Assembly (NCBI GenBank): GCA_947184155.2
Contig: CAMXCT020000311.1
Location: forward strand, 124,001-188,000
Length of the DNA stretch: 64,000 bases
Reading direction: 5' to 3'
Source: Cladocopium goreaui
Taxonomy: Eukaryota; Sar; Dinophyceae; Suessiales; Symbiodiniaceae
The notes beneath the pieces are model-generated. The model was given only the letters and a program-made list of their open reading frames with translations. It ran no database searches and was not told the origin of the DNA. Shown one piece after another: positions 32,297-44,008 of the stretch. A program made the position numbers and the translations under genes. How positions within the stretch are numbered: position 1 is the stretch's first letter; each line of letters begins with the position of its first letter.

Positions 32297-32707
32297 ATTT
32301 CATGGATTTTTGGAGGGATTTCATAGGATTTACACTTCTTTTTTTTGATGGGATTTCAGGTGAATTTTCATGCGATTTGAGCGGAGCTTTGAGCACCAAT
32401 AACTTGGATTTGCTTTTGACGAAATATCTCTCGAAGATCATCCTATGACACCCCCATTCTTATCCCAGTTTATTCCAGTGCTTGCAGGAACATCCCATCG
32501 GAAGTGGTTTTCACAACACAAAAAGTGAGTTCCCGATTTGTGAGTTTTTATCCCACAAAAAGAAAACTGGATGAGTCACATTAAAATCGGTGATTATTCA
32601 CCCACGACCAGGGATGGGTCTCAAAATATGTTCGAACATCTTTGGGGAATAGGTCGCATCAACCAGCTATGACAGCTATGACAGCTGGGTACCATGGTGC
32701 CATCCCA

Positions 32708-32806
32708 TCAGGGCCACACCTTGACCTCGCCGTGTTCCAAGACACCACGCAGAGGAATCTCGGCATTGGCCAAGGACACATAGGAACGGGTGCCACCTTG
32801 GCCGGG
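32708..32806 (-). CDS. Candidate exon, strand ambiguous
   Basis: Minus: after GATTTCTTAG| reads PGQGGTRSYVSLANAEIPLR...GEVKVWP then TGA. Plus: GPHLDLAVFQDTTQRNLGIG is equally open. GC-rich island 230 bp from the plus-strand exon at 33037. Confidence 0.35.
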   Translation of the reverse strand, partial: PGQGGTRSYVSLANAEIPLRGVLEHGEVKVWP

Positions 32807-33036
32807 CTAAGAAATCTCCAAAAATTTCAGAAAAAAACATAGGAAGATATGAGAAGATCCCCTATTTATGGAGGGTTTTTCTAGGGAAAATCATGGGAAA
32901 TACAGCTACCCTGCAGGAAGTGGCCAACTTCAATGGGTTTCTGTTGGTTTACAACTGGGCGAAATGTTGGGTCTATGGTGGATATATTGAAGTAGTTGAT
33001 GGGCTGAACATAAACCAACAAACATCACTGCCGTAG

Positions 33037-33159
33037 GGGGGCCTTCCTGTGGAAAACATCATGATTGTTGGACTTTGGCACAGCCTCTTTGGGGATCGAG
33101 GAGTACCCAAAGACCAGGGGCGTCTAGCCCTAATCAACAAGTCTCTGCGCGGCAAACAG
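33037..33159 (+). CDS. Candidate internal exon
   Basis: Exactly 41 codons between TGCCGTAG| and CAG|GTCAGT, a near-perfect donor. Reads GGLPVENIMIVGLWHSLFGD...LINKSLRGKQ. Phase 0 at both ends, fitting the next exon at 33305. Not recognised. Confidence 0.5.
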
Positions 33160-33198
33160 GTCAGTCAGAAAATAGTTCCTCCCAAGTGTCATGGTTGA

Positions 33199-33310
33199 TA
33201 CCCTCTGGTAATGACTAACATAGCTATTGAAAATGGCCATAGAAATAGTGGATTTTCCCATTAATAGCATGGTGATTTTCCATAGTTATGTGACAGTTTA
33301 CCAGAGGATA
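33199..33310. repeat. M1 element, candidate intron part
   Basis: Left TACCCTCTGGTAATGAC, right TTTACCAGAGGATA. Confidence 0.8.
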
Positions 33311-33399
33311 GTGCTTCCCACAATGCATTGTAGTAATCCAAAAAAAGAGAGATCGATCCCAGTGTTTTTCCAGCATGCTAGTTCGATGATGTGTCCAAG
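33305..33399 (+). CDS. Candidate exon after an M1-containing intron
   Basis: Begins after the M1 acceptor GTTTACCAG in phase 0, reading RIVLPTMHCSNPKKERSIPV, ending CCA AG|GTATTG. The intron (33160-33304) contains a whole M1 copy, with the donor 40 bp outside the element. Confidence 0.35.
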
Positions 33400-34362
33400 G
33401 TATTGTCGGCATCTTTATATTTTTTTCCTATTCAAACCTGAAAAAAATTAGTTCGATGTTTAATTTTTTTTTCCAGCCATAGGTTTCCAATGGTTCGATA
33501 TTTAAACCTTCAATTTGCTTCGGGCATTGTACCATTGAAAACCTCTATGGCTGGGGGTGTCTATTTCAGAAACCCCAGATCTCGCCAGATCTCCCCATTC
33601 TACGGAGCGAACGGAAGCACGGGCAGGCAGCACGGTCATTTTTTTCAAAGCCGGAAAAAAAAAAAAACATCTCCAATTTAGAGGTTTATGAAATACGACA
33701 TATATATATATATACCCCCTACAAATGGGATGGTCTATGTAAAATGACACCCATTTGAGTTGGTCATTTTGGATCTCGGGATCTTCGACATAGCATTGGG
33801 TGGATACAAAAAATGACTCTCCCAGCGGAATCTCATGAGTCCCTTGTTTGATGGGGTTTTCAATGCCCAAATGACACACCTGGTTGGGCAAATTGGATCG
33901 GGTCTGGTTTACAATGTAAGCTGAAGAATTATCTTCAAAGCATCAAAATGGGATAACTGGTCACCGCGGTTGATTTTTACCCCACCTAACGCCCCTTGTC
34001 ATTCTTGGTCGAAAAAACAGTAGCCATTATTGGCTGAACCGAAAACAGTAACCCATTATTGGTATCCAACTCATCAATACCGGCAATGATGATTTTTCAT
34101 AACCCCCAAGCAGGGGCTAAATTGGGGCTAACTTCAATGGATTGACTCAAGGCAAAATCAACCGGAAAACCCGATGTTTAGAGAAAAATCACAGTTGTCC
34201 ATCATGAACAATTCACATTGACGACCATCAACAGCCTCCGAGTTGGTCGTTGATAAGCGAAATGCCATGAATCCTGGGGATATTCCATCTTGTTGAAGCA
34301 AGGTATTCAAAACCAAGCTGATTGGAATATCCCCCGGATGGTTTTTAATAAAGCAGCCATGG

Positions 34363-34518
34363 ATCCTCTGATAATTTAACATAGCTATTGAAAGGGATAT
34401 TAATATGAATCCTCTGGATATTAATGGGATATTCATGGATTTTACCCTCCATTTATAGTTGATTTACCTATTCAAAATGGTGATTTTCTACAGTTATGTA
34501 AACGTTTACCGGTGGGTG
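34363..34518. repeat. M1 fragments
   Basis: A left arm (CCTCTGATAATTTAACATAG) and a right arm (AACGTTTACCGGTGGGT) around GGGATATTAAT units. Confidence 0.5.
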
Positions 34519-34632
34519 AACTGTTCTAGGATGTACCCCTACCTGGTAGAAACCGAAACCTGGGTTTCATCTCCAAATCTGCTAGGGTGTTAGGATGGAA
34601 AATCTGCCAGGATGGAAAAACAATCACAAAGA

Positions 34633-34749
34633 TACCCTCTGGTTATTTAACATAGCCATGGAAAATCCCAACCATAAATGGAGGTTTTAGTGGGAAAATC
34701 ATCCATACATGGGCCATTTTCCATGGCTATGTTAAATAACCAGAGGGTA
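34633..34749. repeat. M1 element, GTTATTTAAC subfamily
   Basis: TACCCTCTGGTTATTT ... AAATAACCAGAGGGTA, perfect 16-bp ends. Confidence 0.85.
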
Positions 34750-35585
34750 TGTTCTTTGAAAAGTTACAGTCTATAGCAGAATATGTATGTATATTATATA
34801 TATATATCATTCTACTAATTCTATGAAAAATATCATACCAACGCCAAGTCAAAATAGAAAGGTCATGCTTTGAAAACGGAATTTGACCATTTTTCATACA
34901 TGTCCATATCCTAACCAAACAAAAATTCACCCGTTGGTGGCTTCGTTTTCAATCGGGGACTTAGTATTGAAACCCACTCGATTTTGGGCTACCCCCATGA
35001 CTTGTTGGAAACCTCCTAATCGATTTAACAATTTCGGAATCGCGAAAAATTACTCATGGGATCTTACATGATTTACCTTTTTTGGTTTCACCATTTTTAA
35101 AAAAACTCATGTAAATCATATATTCAACCATGTTAATATCATATTATTCATGTAGATTGGCCATATCTTTGAAGCAAAAGAAAAAGTGAAGTGATTCTCT
35201 TGCCATCATTATCACCACAATACTTGCCATTTAACCCCAAAAAAAGTAACCACACAGTGGATGGACAAAAATCCACCACTTGGGAACCAAAAATGGTTCC
35301 TATGAAACACTGTAAATAATGGGATTATCCTGGGATGTTTACCAGATGGGAATTTGTATTTCTGAAAAATCCACAGTATCTCATCCTGATCTCAAGCACA
35401 TATTAACCACATATTAACCACATATTAACCATATATCACTGAAATATCTCACCCACCTTCGGCTTCACCTTCGGCTTCACCGGGCTTCCGCACTGGCCCG
35501 GCCCCCTCCCAGGCTGTCGATCAACTCCTGGAGCTCCCGCGGACGCTCGTAGCTCAGAAGGTCCACCTGCTCGTAGCTCAAAAAA
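34750..35585. other. AT-rich DNA without a recognised gene
   Basis: A small GC-rich patch at 35455-35580 (CTTCGGCTTCACCTTCGGCT) may be exonic but has no clear frame with borders. Confidence 0.4.
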
Positions 35586-36680
35586 ATGATTGATATGTGG
35601 TGTGTATATGTATATTTACATATATTTACATATATTTACATATATTTACATATATTTACATATATACATATATACATATATACATATATACATATATACA
35701 TATATACATATATATATACATATATACATATATACATATATACATACATATATACATATACATATATATATATACATATATACATACATACATACATACA
35801 TACATACATACATACATACATACATTACATTACATACATTACATTACATACATACATACACACACACACATACATACATACATACATACATACATACATA
35901 CATACATACATACATACATACATACATACATACATACATACATACATACATACATACATTACATACATTACATACATTACATACATTACATACATACATA
36001 CATTACATTACATTACATTACATTACATTACATTACATTACATTACATTACATTACATTAATACATACATACATACATACATACATACATACATACATAC
36101 ATACATACATACATACATACATACATACATAACATACATAACATACATAACATACATAACATACATTACATACATTACATACATTACATACATTACATAC
36201 ATTACATACATTACATACATTACATACATTACATACATTACATACATTACAAACATTACATACATTACATACATTACATACATTACATACATTACATACA
36301 TTACATACATTACATACATTACATACATTACATACATTACATGACATTACATACATTACATGACATTACATACATTACATACATTACATACATTACATAC
36401 ATTACATACATTACATACATTACATACATTACATACATTACATACATTACATGACATTACATACATTACATGACATTACATACATTACATACATTACATA
36501 CATTACATACATTACATACATTACATACATTACATACATTACATACATTACATACATTACATACATTACATACATACATACATACATACCATTACATTAC
36601 ATTACATTACATTGCATTGCATTGCATTACATTACATTACATTACATACATACATACGTACATATATATATATATATACA
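35586..36680. repeat. Long TACA / TACAT microsatellite
   Basis: About 1.1 kb of TATTTACATA, (TACA)n, (TACATTACA)n, (TTACA)n and (TACAT)n with TGACATTACATACATTACA motifs near 36340-36480. Frames of up to 252 codons here are artefacts. Confidence 0.95.
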
Positions 36681-38064
36681 TCGTTTCATACTTGTATATG
36701 ATTCATCCAGCTACATAAATAAACCGGTTACAAATGAGAAATCTCATCCCCTGAATATGAAACACCCCAATTGTATGGTCCCAAATGTGTGTAAATATCC
36801 TATTCTATTAAACCATGGTTTCTAGCGTGCGTTTCATATGAAGGGAATGGGATTGATGATCAACCATAAATATGTGTTTTAAAAGATTTGAACTTGTGAT
36901 CAACCGATATAAACCATCAAGAAAATGTACAAGGTGCCCCCAAAATGATAGCTAAGTTGGCGTGCATGATTTGGTAAAGTCGGCTTGTAGGGGATAGAAC
37001 TGGTAGAACTCTGGGTCGGGTGAAACTAAACCAACAAACACAACTTGTGGACCTCACAAGTTATAACTGCTGAGTTTTTGTGGGGCCCAGAAATGCATGG
37101 GATAATCTATGAAAAATTAGGGACCTTTTTTTTAACCAGGCGTAAACCAGTCACTCGGTGACATGTTCCAAGTTTTTTAACCACCCAAAAGCTGCCGGCA
37201 AAATCTCCCAACTGATGGGGGGTCGCAAAAAATCACCCCAATTGCACCGGTCGTTTTTAACGTTTCGCTGAGCACAAGGGCAGCGAGAAATCCATCTTGT
37301 CATCACCGAGAAATCCATCACTGAGGGCGCAATCGCACTTGGAAATGATAACTGCGAAAGCAGAATTTGGGGAGCACACTGAATGGTTTTTTTTGCTACG
37401 CACATCGGATACCAAGCAACAAACACGTCTTGGAGATCACCCTATAGCGGTTCACCGGCCCGACATCACTGGGATGATCCACCGGTGCCGGGAATCCTCA
37501 AAAAAATGGTTGTTAAAGTCATACTACCTCGAAAAAATGTATGGTAACAAGAAAATGTGTTCAATATCATGGATTTAATTGTTCATGGTTTATCTTCAAT
37601 TAATTGTTGTTTGCCTATCCTCATTTTGGCTGGGAATGAGACGAGCCATCATTCACCATCACGAATACCCAAAATCATGACCCATCCATTATGATCGATT
37701 TTTCATCATTGAGTACTGTTAACCATCATTAACCATTGATAGCCACTAAATCAACATTAGCCACTATTCTGAACTATTCTTGCCCATGGGATTAAAACAG
37801 CTACTAAACCATGGTGCTGGGGGTGTTTAATATGAATGAGGTATGGAACTAGATACCTACACACAATTATTCCTTGTCATTACTCATTGATATCAAAACA
37901 TATAAAAACAATTATCCATTATCATCAATCATTTACTATTCATTCACGTTGCCGGGCAATTTACCAATGACAAGAATCACTGTTGACCTTTTTTGGGGGG
38001 CTTTTTTTGAGTCATGGGGGGTGCCCAAAACCTTGGGCCTTGGGTTTCAAATAGTAAAATTATA
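36681..38064. other. AT-rich DNA without a recognised gene
   Basis: Some moderately GC-rich sequence at 37150-37500 is open on both strands; I could not define an exon. Confidence 0.4.
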
Positions 38065-38173
38065 TACCCTCTGGTAAACTAACATAGCGATTGAAAATTA
38101 CCATTTCGTTCGTTGATATACCTATCAAAAAATGGTGATGTTCTATCGTTTTTTGTATGTTTACCAGAGGGTA
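38065..38173. repeat. M1 element in arm B
   Basis: Both termini intact, more complete than its partner in arm A. Confidence 0.8.
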
Positions 38174-38362
38174 ATAGATATTTTATGAGTATAGTCATCA
38201 TATACTGTGGCTATATAATAATGATATCTATGATGTCTATGAGATCTATGATATATACTATGGCTATATACTGCTGATTTATATAATCAATTGTCATTTG
38301 CCATCATATCCCAAAATATAATCCCATGATTATCCCATTGTTTACCGGAGGGTAAATCCCAT

Positions 38363-38474
38363 TTGGTTGGTGGTTTCAACCCCTCTGAAAAATTATGGAG
38401 TTCGTCAGTTGGGATGGTGACATTCCCAACTGAGTGGAAAGTCATAAATTCCATGGTTCCAAACCACCAACCAG
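38363..38474. repeat. M2 element in arm B
   Basis: Left end TTGGTTGGTGG, right AAACCACCAACCAG. Confidence 0.75.
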
Positions 38475-39945
38475 TTATAATATGTCACTAACCTGAATAT
38501 ATCACTCCTGGATATATAATCCCATGATTATCCCATTGTTTGAGGGTAAACCCCATTAAATATACCATCAAATGGGGGTTTCCTCAAATAGGGGTACCCC
38601 CAAATCATCCATTTTAATAGGGTTTTCCATTATAAACAATCCATTTTGGGGTATCTCCAGTTATGGAAAACCTCCAAGTATACCATCAAACATGCTCTGA
38701 CTTGGATACCTTGGATGCTTGGGGTACCCCCAGACAACCCATAGCACCATGCGACAAGTTTAGTGGCCTCCATCGAGGAGTTGCTCAGATCAGAGCAGGT
38801 GCCACGGAAGTAGCCCCGGAACTTCTTCCGCACCTAGGACCCGAAGGCCAGGCCCAAAAAGGACATCGGAAAATCCATGGAAAATTCCATGGGAAAATCC
38901 CAAGGAAAATCCAGAAACTTCAGCAAAAAATGATGATTTCATCAGGGGAAAATAGGAATCACCATGGAACAATGGTGATTTAAGGGAAGTAACCAAGGAA
39001 ATTTATTGGGATCTTTTACCAAGCAGAATTCTGATTTCACCATCCTCAGGGCAGTCCAGGTACGGATTTTGAGAGAAGTTCTGATCCCGTGGTCATTCTT
39101 TGTGTAGGACTAATGGAAGAAACAGCTCACTGTGGACCAATCGTCACAATGACGAGTGGTTGATGTATCTTGAAGAAAAAACATAGAAAGTTGAAAGAAT
39201 GTTGAAAGCATTGAATCTATCCGATCGGCACATCCACATGGGAGCAGCTTCCAAAGCCTCTTACAGACAGGTCTATTGCTTGGATCATAGGCATTCCAAT
39301 CATGCCTTATCAAAGTATTGAAATCAAGCCGGGAAGTATGATATACCCTTTGAATCCCTTTGGTAATCTATATACTTTGGCACTGGTAGATCCCTCAAGG
39401 TTATTTCTTCAATCACAACAAACTGATTCCCACGTGTTTTCCAATGCCAGAAAACGGTTACCAGAGGGTATCACCATCAACACAACAGATCAGTCAAGTC
39501 AAAAATTGGGGGCTGCATCTTCTTTACCCTCCGGTCATCACCCATTCCACCATTTTACTTCGATGATTTTACCAGCAAAATCTCCATTAGCAGAGGGGCC
39601 GCGCCCCAAAAAAACGGTCCTCTGGTTCACCCATACTCCACTGACCATCTCATATTTCCCAACGGTATCCCCATAATTTTCCGTTGGTCTCTTATATTTT
39701 CCGATCGTATCCCATCAATTCTCGTATTATCCCAGAATTCTTCATTTTTTCTTATCCGGCAAAATTCCATATTATCCCCATGACTTCCAATAGTAATTTC
39801 CAATAATTAGTATCCCACATTCACTGACTGAATGCGAAAAAAACGACGGTTCGTGTCCCCTCCAGCACCCAGGGACTGTCAGCCTCAATTGGGAAATGCA
39901 AGCCTCTTTTGCTTCGGATATCTGTTGAGGGACGTGTCAAACAGG

Positions 39946-42024
39946 CTAAGCACAGCCTGCACAACTGACAAAAACATTGCATGATGAATCGCCACCGCAA
40001 ACAGCACCAAATCTTTGAAGACCCGATGGCAAGGTCACCCGCTCCAGGCTTCGCTCGAAACTCGTGACAAAACTCAAGCTTTGAAGACTCGATGGCAAGG
40101 TCACCCGCTCCAGGCTTTGGTTGAACCAATCGCCGAAACTCAAGCTTTGAAGACCCGATGGCAAGGTCACCCGCTCCAGGCTTTGGTTGAACCTAGCGCC
40201 AAAGTTCAAGCTTTGAAGACGCGATGACAAGATCACCCGCTCCAGGCTTTGGTTGAAACAATAGCCAAAACGCAAGCTTTGAAGACCCGATGGCAAGGTC
40301 ACCCGCTCCAGGCTTGTGTTGAAATCATTGCCAAAACTCAAGTTTCGAAGACCCGATGGCAAGGTCACCCGCTCCAGGCTTTGGTTAAAAGCCCAGCCGA
40401 AACTCAAGCTTTGAAGACTCGATGGCAAGGTCACCCGCTCCAGGCTTTGGTTGAAATCCAAGCCAAAACTCAAGCTTTGAAGGCTCGATGGCAAGGTCAC
40501 CCGCTCCAGGCTTTGGTTAAAATTGTGGCCAAAACTCAAGCTTTGAAGACCCGATGGCAAGGTCACCCGCTCCAGGCTTTGGTTGAAATCCAAGCCAAAA
40601 CTCAAGCTTTGAAGACCCGATGGCAAGGTCACCCGCTCCAGGCTTTGGTCAAAATTGCCAAAACTCAAGCTTTGAAGACTCGATGGCAAGGTCACCCGCT
40701 CCAGGCTTTGGTTGAAACAATGACCAAAACTCAAGCTTTGAAGACTCGATGGCAAGGTCACCTGCTCCAGGCTTTGGTTGAAATAAAAGCCAAAACTCAA
40801 GCTTTGAAGACCCGATGGCAAGGTCACCCGCTCCAGGCTTTGGTCGAAATTCCTGCCAAAAATCACGTTTTGAAGACTCGATGGCAAGGTCACCCGCTCC
40901 AGGCTTTGGTTGAAGCTATCCCCAAAACTCAAGTTTTGAAGACTCGATGGCAATGTCACCCGCTCAATTGGGGTAAACTCACAGCCAAAACTCAAGCTTT
41001 GAAGACTCGGTGGCAAGGTCATCCGCTCCAGTTTTTGGTTAAAATTGTAGCCAAAACTCAAGCTTTGAAGACTCGATGGCAAGGTCACCCGCTCCAGGCT
41101 TTGACTGAAATAAACGCCAAAACTCAAGCTTTGAAGACCCAATGGCAAGGTCATCCACTCCAGGCTTTGGTTGAACCTAGCACCAAAGTTCAAGCTGTGA
41201 AGATGCGATGGCAAGGTCACCCGCTCCAGGCTTCTGTTGAAACAATGACCAAAACTCAAGCTTTGAAGACTCGATGGCAAGGTCACCCGCTCCAGGCTTT
41301 GGTTGAAACAATGGCCAAAACGCAAGCTTTGAAGACCCGATGGCAAGGTCACCCGCTCCAGGCTTGTGTTGAAATCATCGCCAAAACTCAAGTTTCGAAG
41401 ACCCGATGGCAAGGTCACCCGCTCCAGGCTTTGGTTGAAATTCGAGCCAAAACTCAAGCTTTGAAGACTCGATGGCAAGGTCACCCGCTCCAGGCTTGTG
41501 TCGAACTGCTCGCCAAAACTCAAGTTTTGAAGGGTTGATGGCAAGGTCACATGCTCCAGGCTTCGGTTGAATTTGTGGCCAAAAGTCAGCCTTGCAAGGC
41601 TGCAGGGGAGATGGTGTAAATACTCTCCGTGCGTTGCTCCTTCAAGATGTGTAACACCTTCTAGCGCGAGCTCTCTCTCACTATTTGGGAGTTCACAGGA
41701 AAAACGCCATGCTGCATACACATCAGTTGGTATGTAAGTGCAGGACAGCACTGCGGTTTTTCCAGCAATCCCTTGGTCTCTCAAGTTTTCATTCAGCGTC
41801 AGCTTTCCATTCACATGATGCATGACGAGCTTTGCGCCTGGCTTGCATGAAAGCTTCTCTGACACCAACCTGCGCAGGTCAGACCCAAGCATGGCACGAC
41901 TGACGCTCAGTGTCACTCCTTCTCCAGTCAAGCACCGCACCTGAAGCTCGACCTTATCAGTTTCATCTGCTGCAGCTTTGTCAGCAGATGATGGATCCAC
42001 GTAGCCATATTGTGCACTGGACAT
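39946..42024 (-). CDS. LRR3: ubiquitin-like domain plus FNIP-type leucine-rich repeat protein (692 aa)
   Basis: The open frame extends to 42042, but that codon is GTG. The first ATG (CAT at 42022-42024 on +) gives MSSAQYGYVDPSSADK, which matches LRR5 and aligns with MSGAPQRGYM of LRR1/2, so I start there. Domains: ubiquitin-like at residues about 24-96, linker, then about 24 FNIP-like 23-mers, tail CNVFVSCAGCA. One repeat is short by a residue (FGNFDQ) and one is irregular (FGCEFTPIERV); both oddities recur in paralogues. The C-terminal half is nearly identical to LRR4 over about 900 bp, while the middle differs, pointing to unequal crossing-over or gene conversion. It is the downstream-most member of the three-unit minus-strand array LRR5-LRR4-LRR3. 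Function unknown. Confidence 0.85.
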   Translation of the reverse strand: MSSAQYGYVDPSSADKAAADETDKVELQVRCLTGEGVTLSVSRAMLGSDLRRLVSEKLSCKPGAKLVMHHVNGKLTLNENLRDQGIAGKTAVLSCTYIPTDVYAAWRFSCELPNSERELALEGVTHLEGATHGEYLHHLPCSLARLTFGHKFNRSLEHVTLPSTLQNLSFGEQFDTSLERVTLPSSLQSLSFGSNFNQSLERVTLPSGLRNLSFGDDFNTSLERVTLPSGLQSLRFGHCFNQSLERVTLPSSLQSLSFGHCFNRSLERVTLPSHLHSLNFGARFNQSLEWMTLPLGLQSLSFGVYFSQSLERVTLPSSLQSLSFGYNFNQKLERMTLPPSLQSLSFGCEFTPIERVTLPSSLQNLSFGDSFNQSLERVTLPSSLQNVIFGRNFDQSLERVTLPSGLQSLSFGFYFNQSLEQVTLPSSLQSLSFGHCFNQSLERVTLPSSLQSLSFGNFDQSLERVTLPSGLQSLSFGLDFNQSLERVTLPSGLQSLSFGHNFNQSLERVTLPSSLQSLSFGLDFNQSLERVTLPSSLQSLSFGWAFNQSLERVTLPSGLRNLSFGNDFNTSLERVTLPSGLQSLRFGYCFNQSLERVILSSRLQSLNFGARFNQSLERVTLPSGLQSLSFGDWFNQSLERVTLPSSLQSLSFVTSFERSLERVTLPSGLQRFGAVCGGDSSCNVFVSCAGCA

Positions 42025-42105
42025 TGGCCAAAAATCATGCACTCACCGCGACGAGGCAAGTGTAGCCGAAAGGTCTTGAACACTGAAATTCTAATATAGA
42101 ACAGA
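42025..42105 (-). promoter_or_regulatory. Conserved leader upstream of LRR3
   Basis: Same conserved motif order as the other LRR leaders, including TTTCAG and GGTGAGTGC. It is bounded upstream by an M1 element that begins right at the end of the conserved block. Confidence 0.4.
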
Positions 42106-42222
42106 TACCCTCTGGTTATTTAACATAGCCATGGAAAATGGCCCATTGATAGATGATGTTCCCATGAAAACCTCCATGTATGAGGGATTTTCCATGGCTA
42201 TGTTAGTCATAACCAGATTGTA
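42106..42222. repeat. M1 element in the LRR3 unit
   Basis: TACCCTCTGGTTATTT ... AACCAGATTGTA; the same insertion is shared by the LRR4 and LRR5 units, so it predates their duplication. Confidence 0.8.
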
Positions 42223-43043
42223 ATGTTGTCTAGCCAATAGTGATATCTGGTCAATAGTAGAAACATTTTTCCGCAACTCCAATTTTTCTCCAATACTAAA
42301 AGTCAATTAGCTCCATTTACTTTTAGTATTGCCAAAAGAGTCATGTTCAGACCTTGTCCAGAGGGCATGGCCAATAGTGGACCCACATGGCAATAGTGGA
42401 ATTTTTTTCCCAACTCCAATTTTTTCTCCAATACTAAAAGTCAATTAGCTCCATTTACTCTTAGTATTGCCAAAAGAGTCAAGTAAAGCAAATCCTTTTC
42501 AAAGCAGCCTTCACTTTTGATTAGCAAAAGCTTAGAATCCAGAAATCTGGTCCAATTACCAAACAGCTGATTTCCTTATAAAACCCTTATTAAAAAAAGC
42601 ACGAAGACAGGTCCACAAAGGGTACCCCCTTTGCAAGCCCCAGAATAGCAATAACAAACCTGCACCAGGCATGGCAATAGTGGAAACTTTTTTCCGCAAC
42701 TCCAATTTTGTTGTCCTCCTTCTCCTTCTCCTTCTCCTTCTCCTTCTTCTCCTTCTTCTCCTCCTCGTCCTCGTCCTCCTCCTTCGCCTCCAAACCAAAT
42801 CCATACAGAATCTAACAGAAACCAACCCTAATCCATGCAGAACCTATGCAGAACATCTCAGAAATCCAACCAAACCCTATGCAGAATCTAACAGAAATCC
42901 AACAAAACCATGGAGAATCTATCAGATACATATCATGATCCCAGCTATAGATTCCCAAAAATTATTATAGGAAGGTTGACCCCCCCCTTTAAAAAAAAAA
43001 ATAGGGGGGGTAATTACTATTAGGCAGCCAACATTACGTTTGA
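42223..43043. repeat. Spacer with direct repeats and a CTCCTT microsatellite
   Basis: Two direct copies (42271-42340, 42412-42482) of CTCCAATACTAAAAGTCAAT followed by its partial inverse; (TCTCCT)n at about 42713-42790; AGAATCTAACAGAAATCCAA repeats to 42925. No gene seen. Confidence 0.75.
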
Positions 43044-43093
43044 GGAATTTCACCATGGAACAATGGTGATTTAAGGGAAGTAACCAAGGAAAT

Positions 43094-43396
43094 TTATTGG
43101 GATCTTTTACCAAGCAGAATTCTGATTTCACCATCCTCAGGGCAGTCCAAATGGATTTTGAGAGAAGCTGATCCCGTGGTCATTCTTGGTGTAGGACTAT
43201 CTGATTCATGGAATAAACAGCTCACTGTGGACCAATCGTCACAATGACGAGTGGTTGATGTATCTTGAAGAACAAACATTAAGTTGAAAGAATGTTGAAA
43301 GCATTGAATCTTTCCGATCAGCACATCCACATGGGAGCAGCTTCCAAAGCCTCTTACAGACAGGTCTATTGCTTGGATCATAGGCATTCCGATCAT
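43094..43396 (-). CDS. Conserved spacer ORF of the LRR array, copy 2 (doubtful)
   Basis: 100-codon frame in the spacer downstream of LRR4, almost identical to 46330-46632. In the first unit (39002-39313) the frame is disrupted by small indels. The segment ending PEDGEIRILL is followed by G|GTAAAAG, a good splice-donor form, so it may be an exon. Conservation between copies may only reflect recent duplication. No family recognised. Confidence 0.25.
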   Translation of the reverse strand: MIGMPMIQAIDLSVRGFGSCSHVDVLIGKIQCFQHSFNLMFVLQDTSTTRHCDDWSTVSCLFHESDSPTPRMTTGSASLKIHLDCPEDGEIRILLGKRSQ

Positions 43397-44008
43397 GCCT
43401 TTTCAAAGTATTGAAATCAAGCCGGGAAGTATGATATACCCTTTGAATCCCTTTGGTAATCTACATACTTTGGCACTGGTAGATCTCTCATTAAAATTCC
43501 ACTCCAGGTTATTTCTTCAATCACAACAAACTGATTCCCACGTGTTTTCCAATGCCAGAAAACGGTTACCAGAGGGTATTACCATCAACCAACACAACAG
43601 ATCAGTCAAGTCAAAAATTGGGGGGGCTTTTTTACCCTCCGGTCATCACCCATTCCACCATTTTAGTTCGATGATTTTACCAGCAAAATCTCCATTACCA
43701 GAGGGGCCGCGCCCCAAAAAAACGGTCCTCTGGTTCAACCATACTCCACTGACCATCTCATATTTCCCAACGGTATCCCCATAATTTTCCGTTGGTCTCA
43801 TATATGTTCCAATCGTATCCCATAAATTCTCGTATTATCCCCATGACTTCCAATATTAATTTCCAAGAACTAGAATCCCACATTCACTGACTGAATGCGA
43901 AAAAAACGACGGTTCGTGTCCCCTCCAGCACCCAGGGACTGTCAGCCTCAATTGGGAAATGCAAGCCTCTTTTGCTTCGGATATCTGTTGAGGGACGTGT
44001 CAAACAAA

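Larger units (their letters stand above)
38065..38645. repeat. Arm B of a large inverted duplication
   Basis: Reverse complement of 31723-32296; M1 copy 38065-38173, M2 copy 38363-38474. Confidence 0.8.

Noticed and set aside
35586..36825. 252-codon frame YITYITYIT and related
   Set aside because: Pure translation of the TACA/TACAT microsatellite.
42000..42020. ACGTAGCCATATTGTG resembling the start of the dinoflagellate spliced leader
   Set aside because: It is the antisense of the conserved LRR codons for SAQYGYVD and continues as coding sequence; the match is coincidental.
42556..42825. Arginine-rich and glutamate-rich frames
   Set aside because: Translation of the CTCCTT microsatellite.
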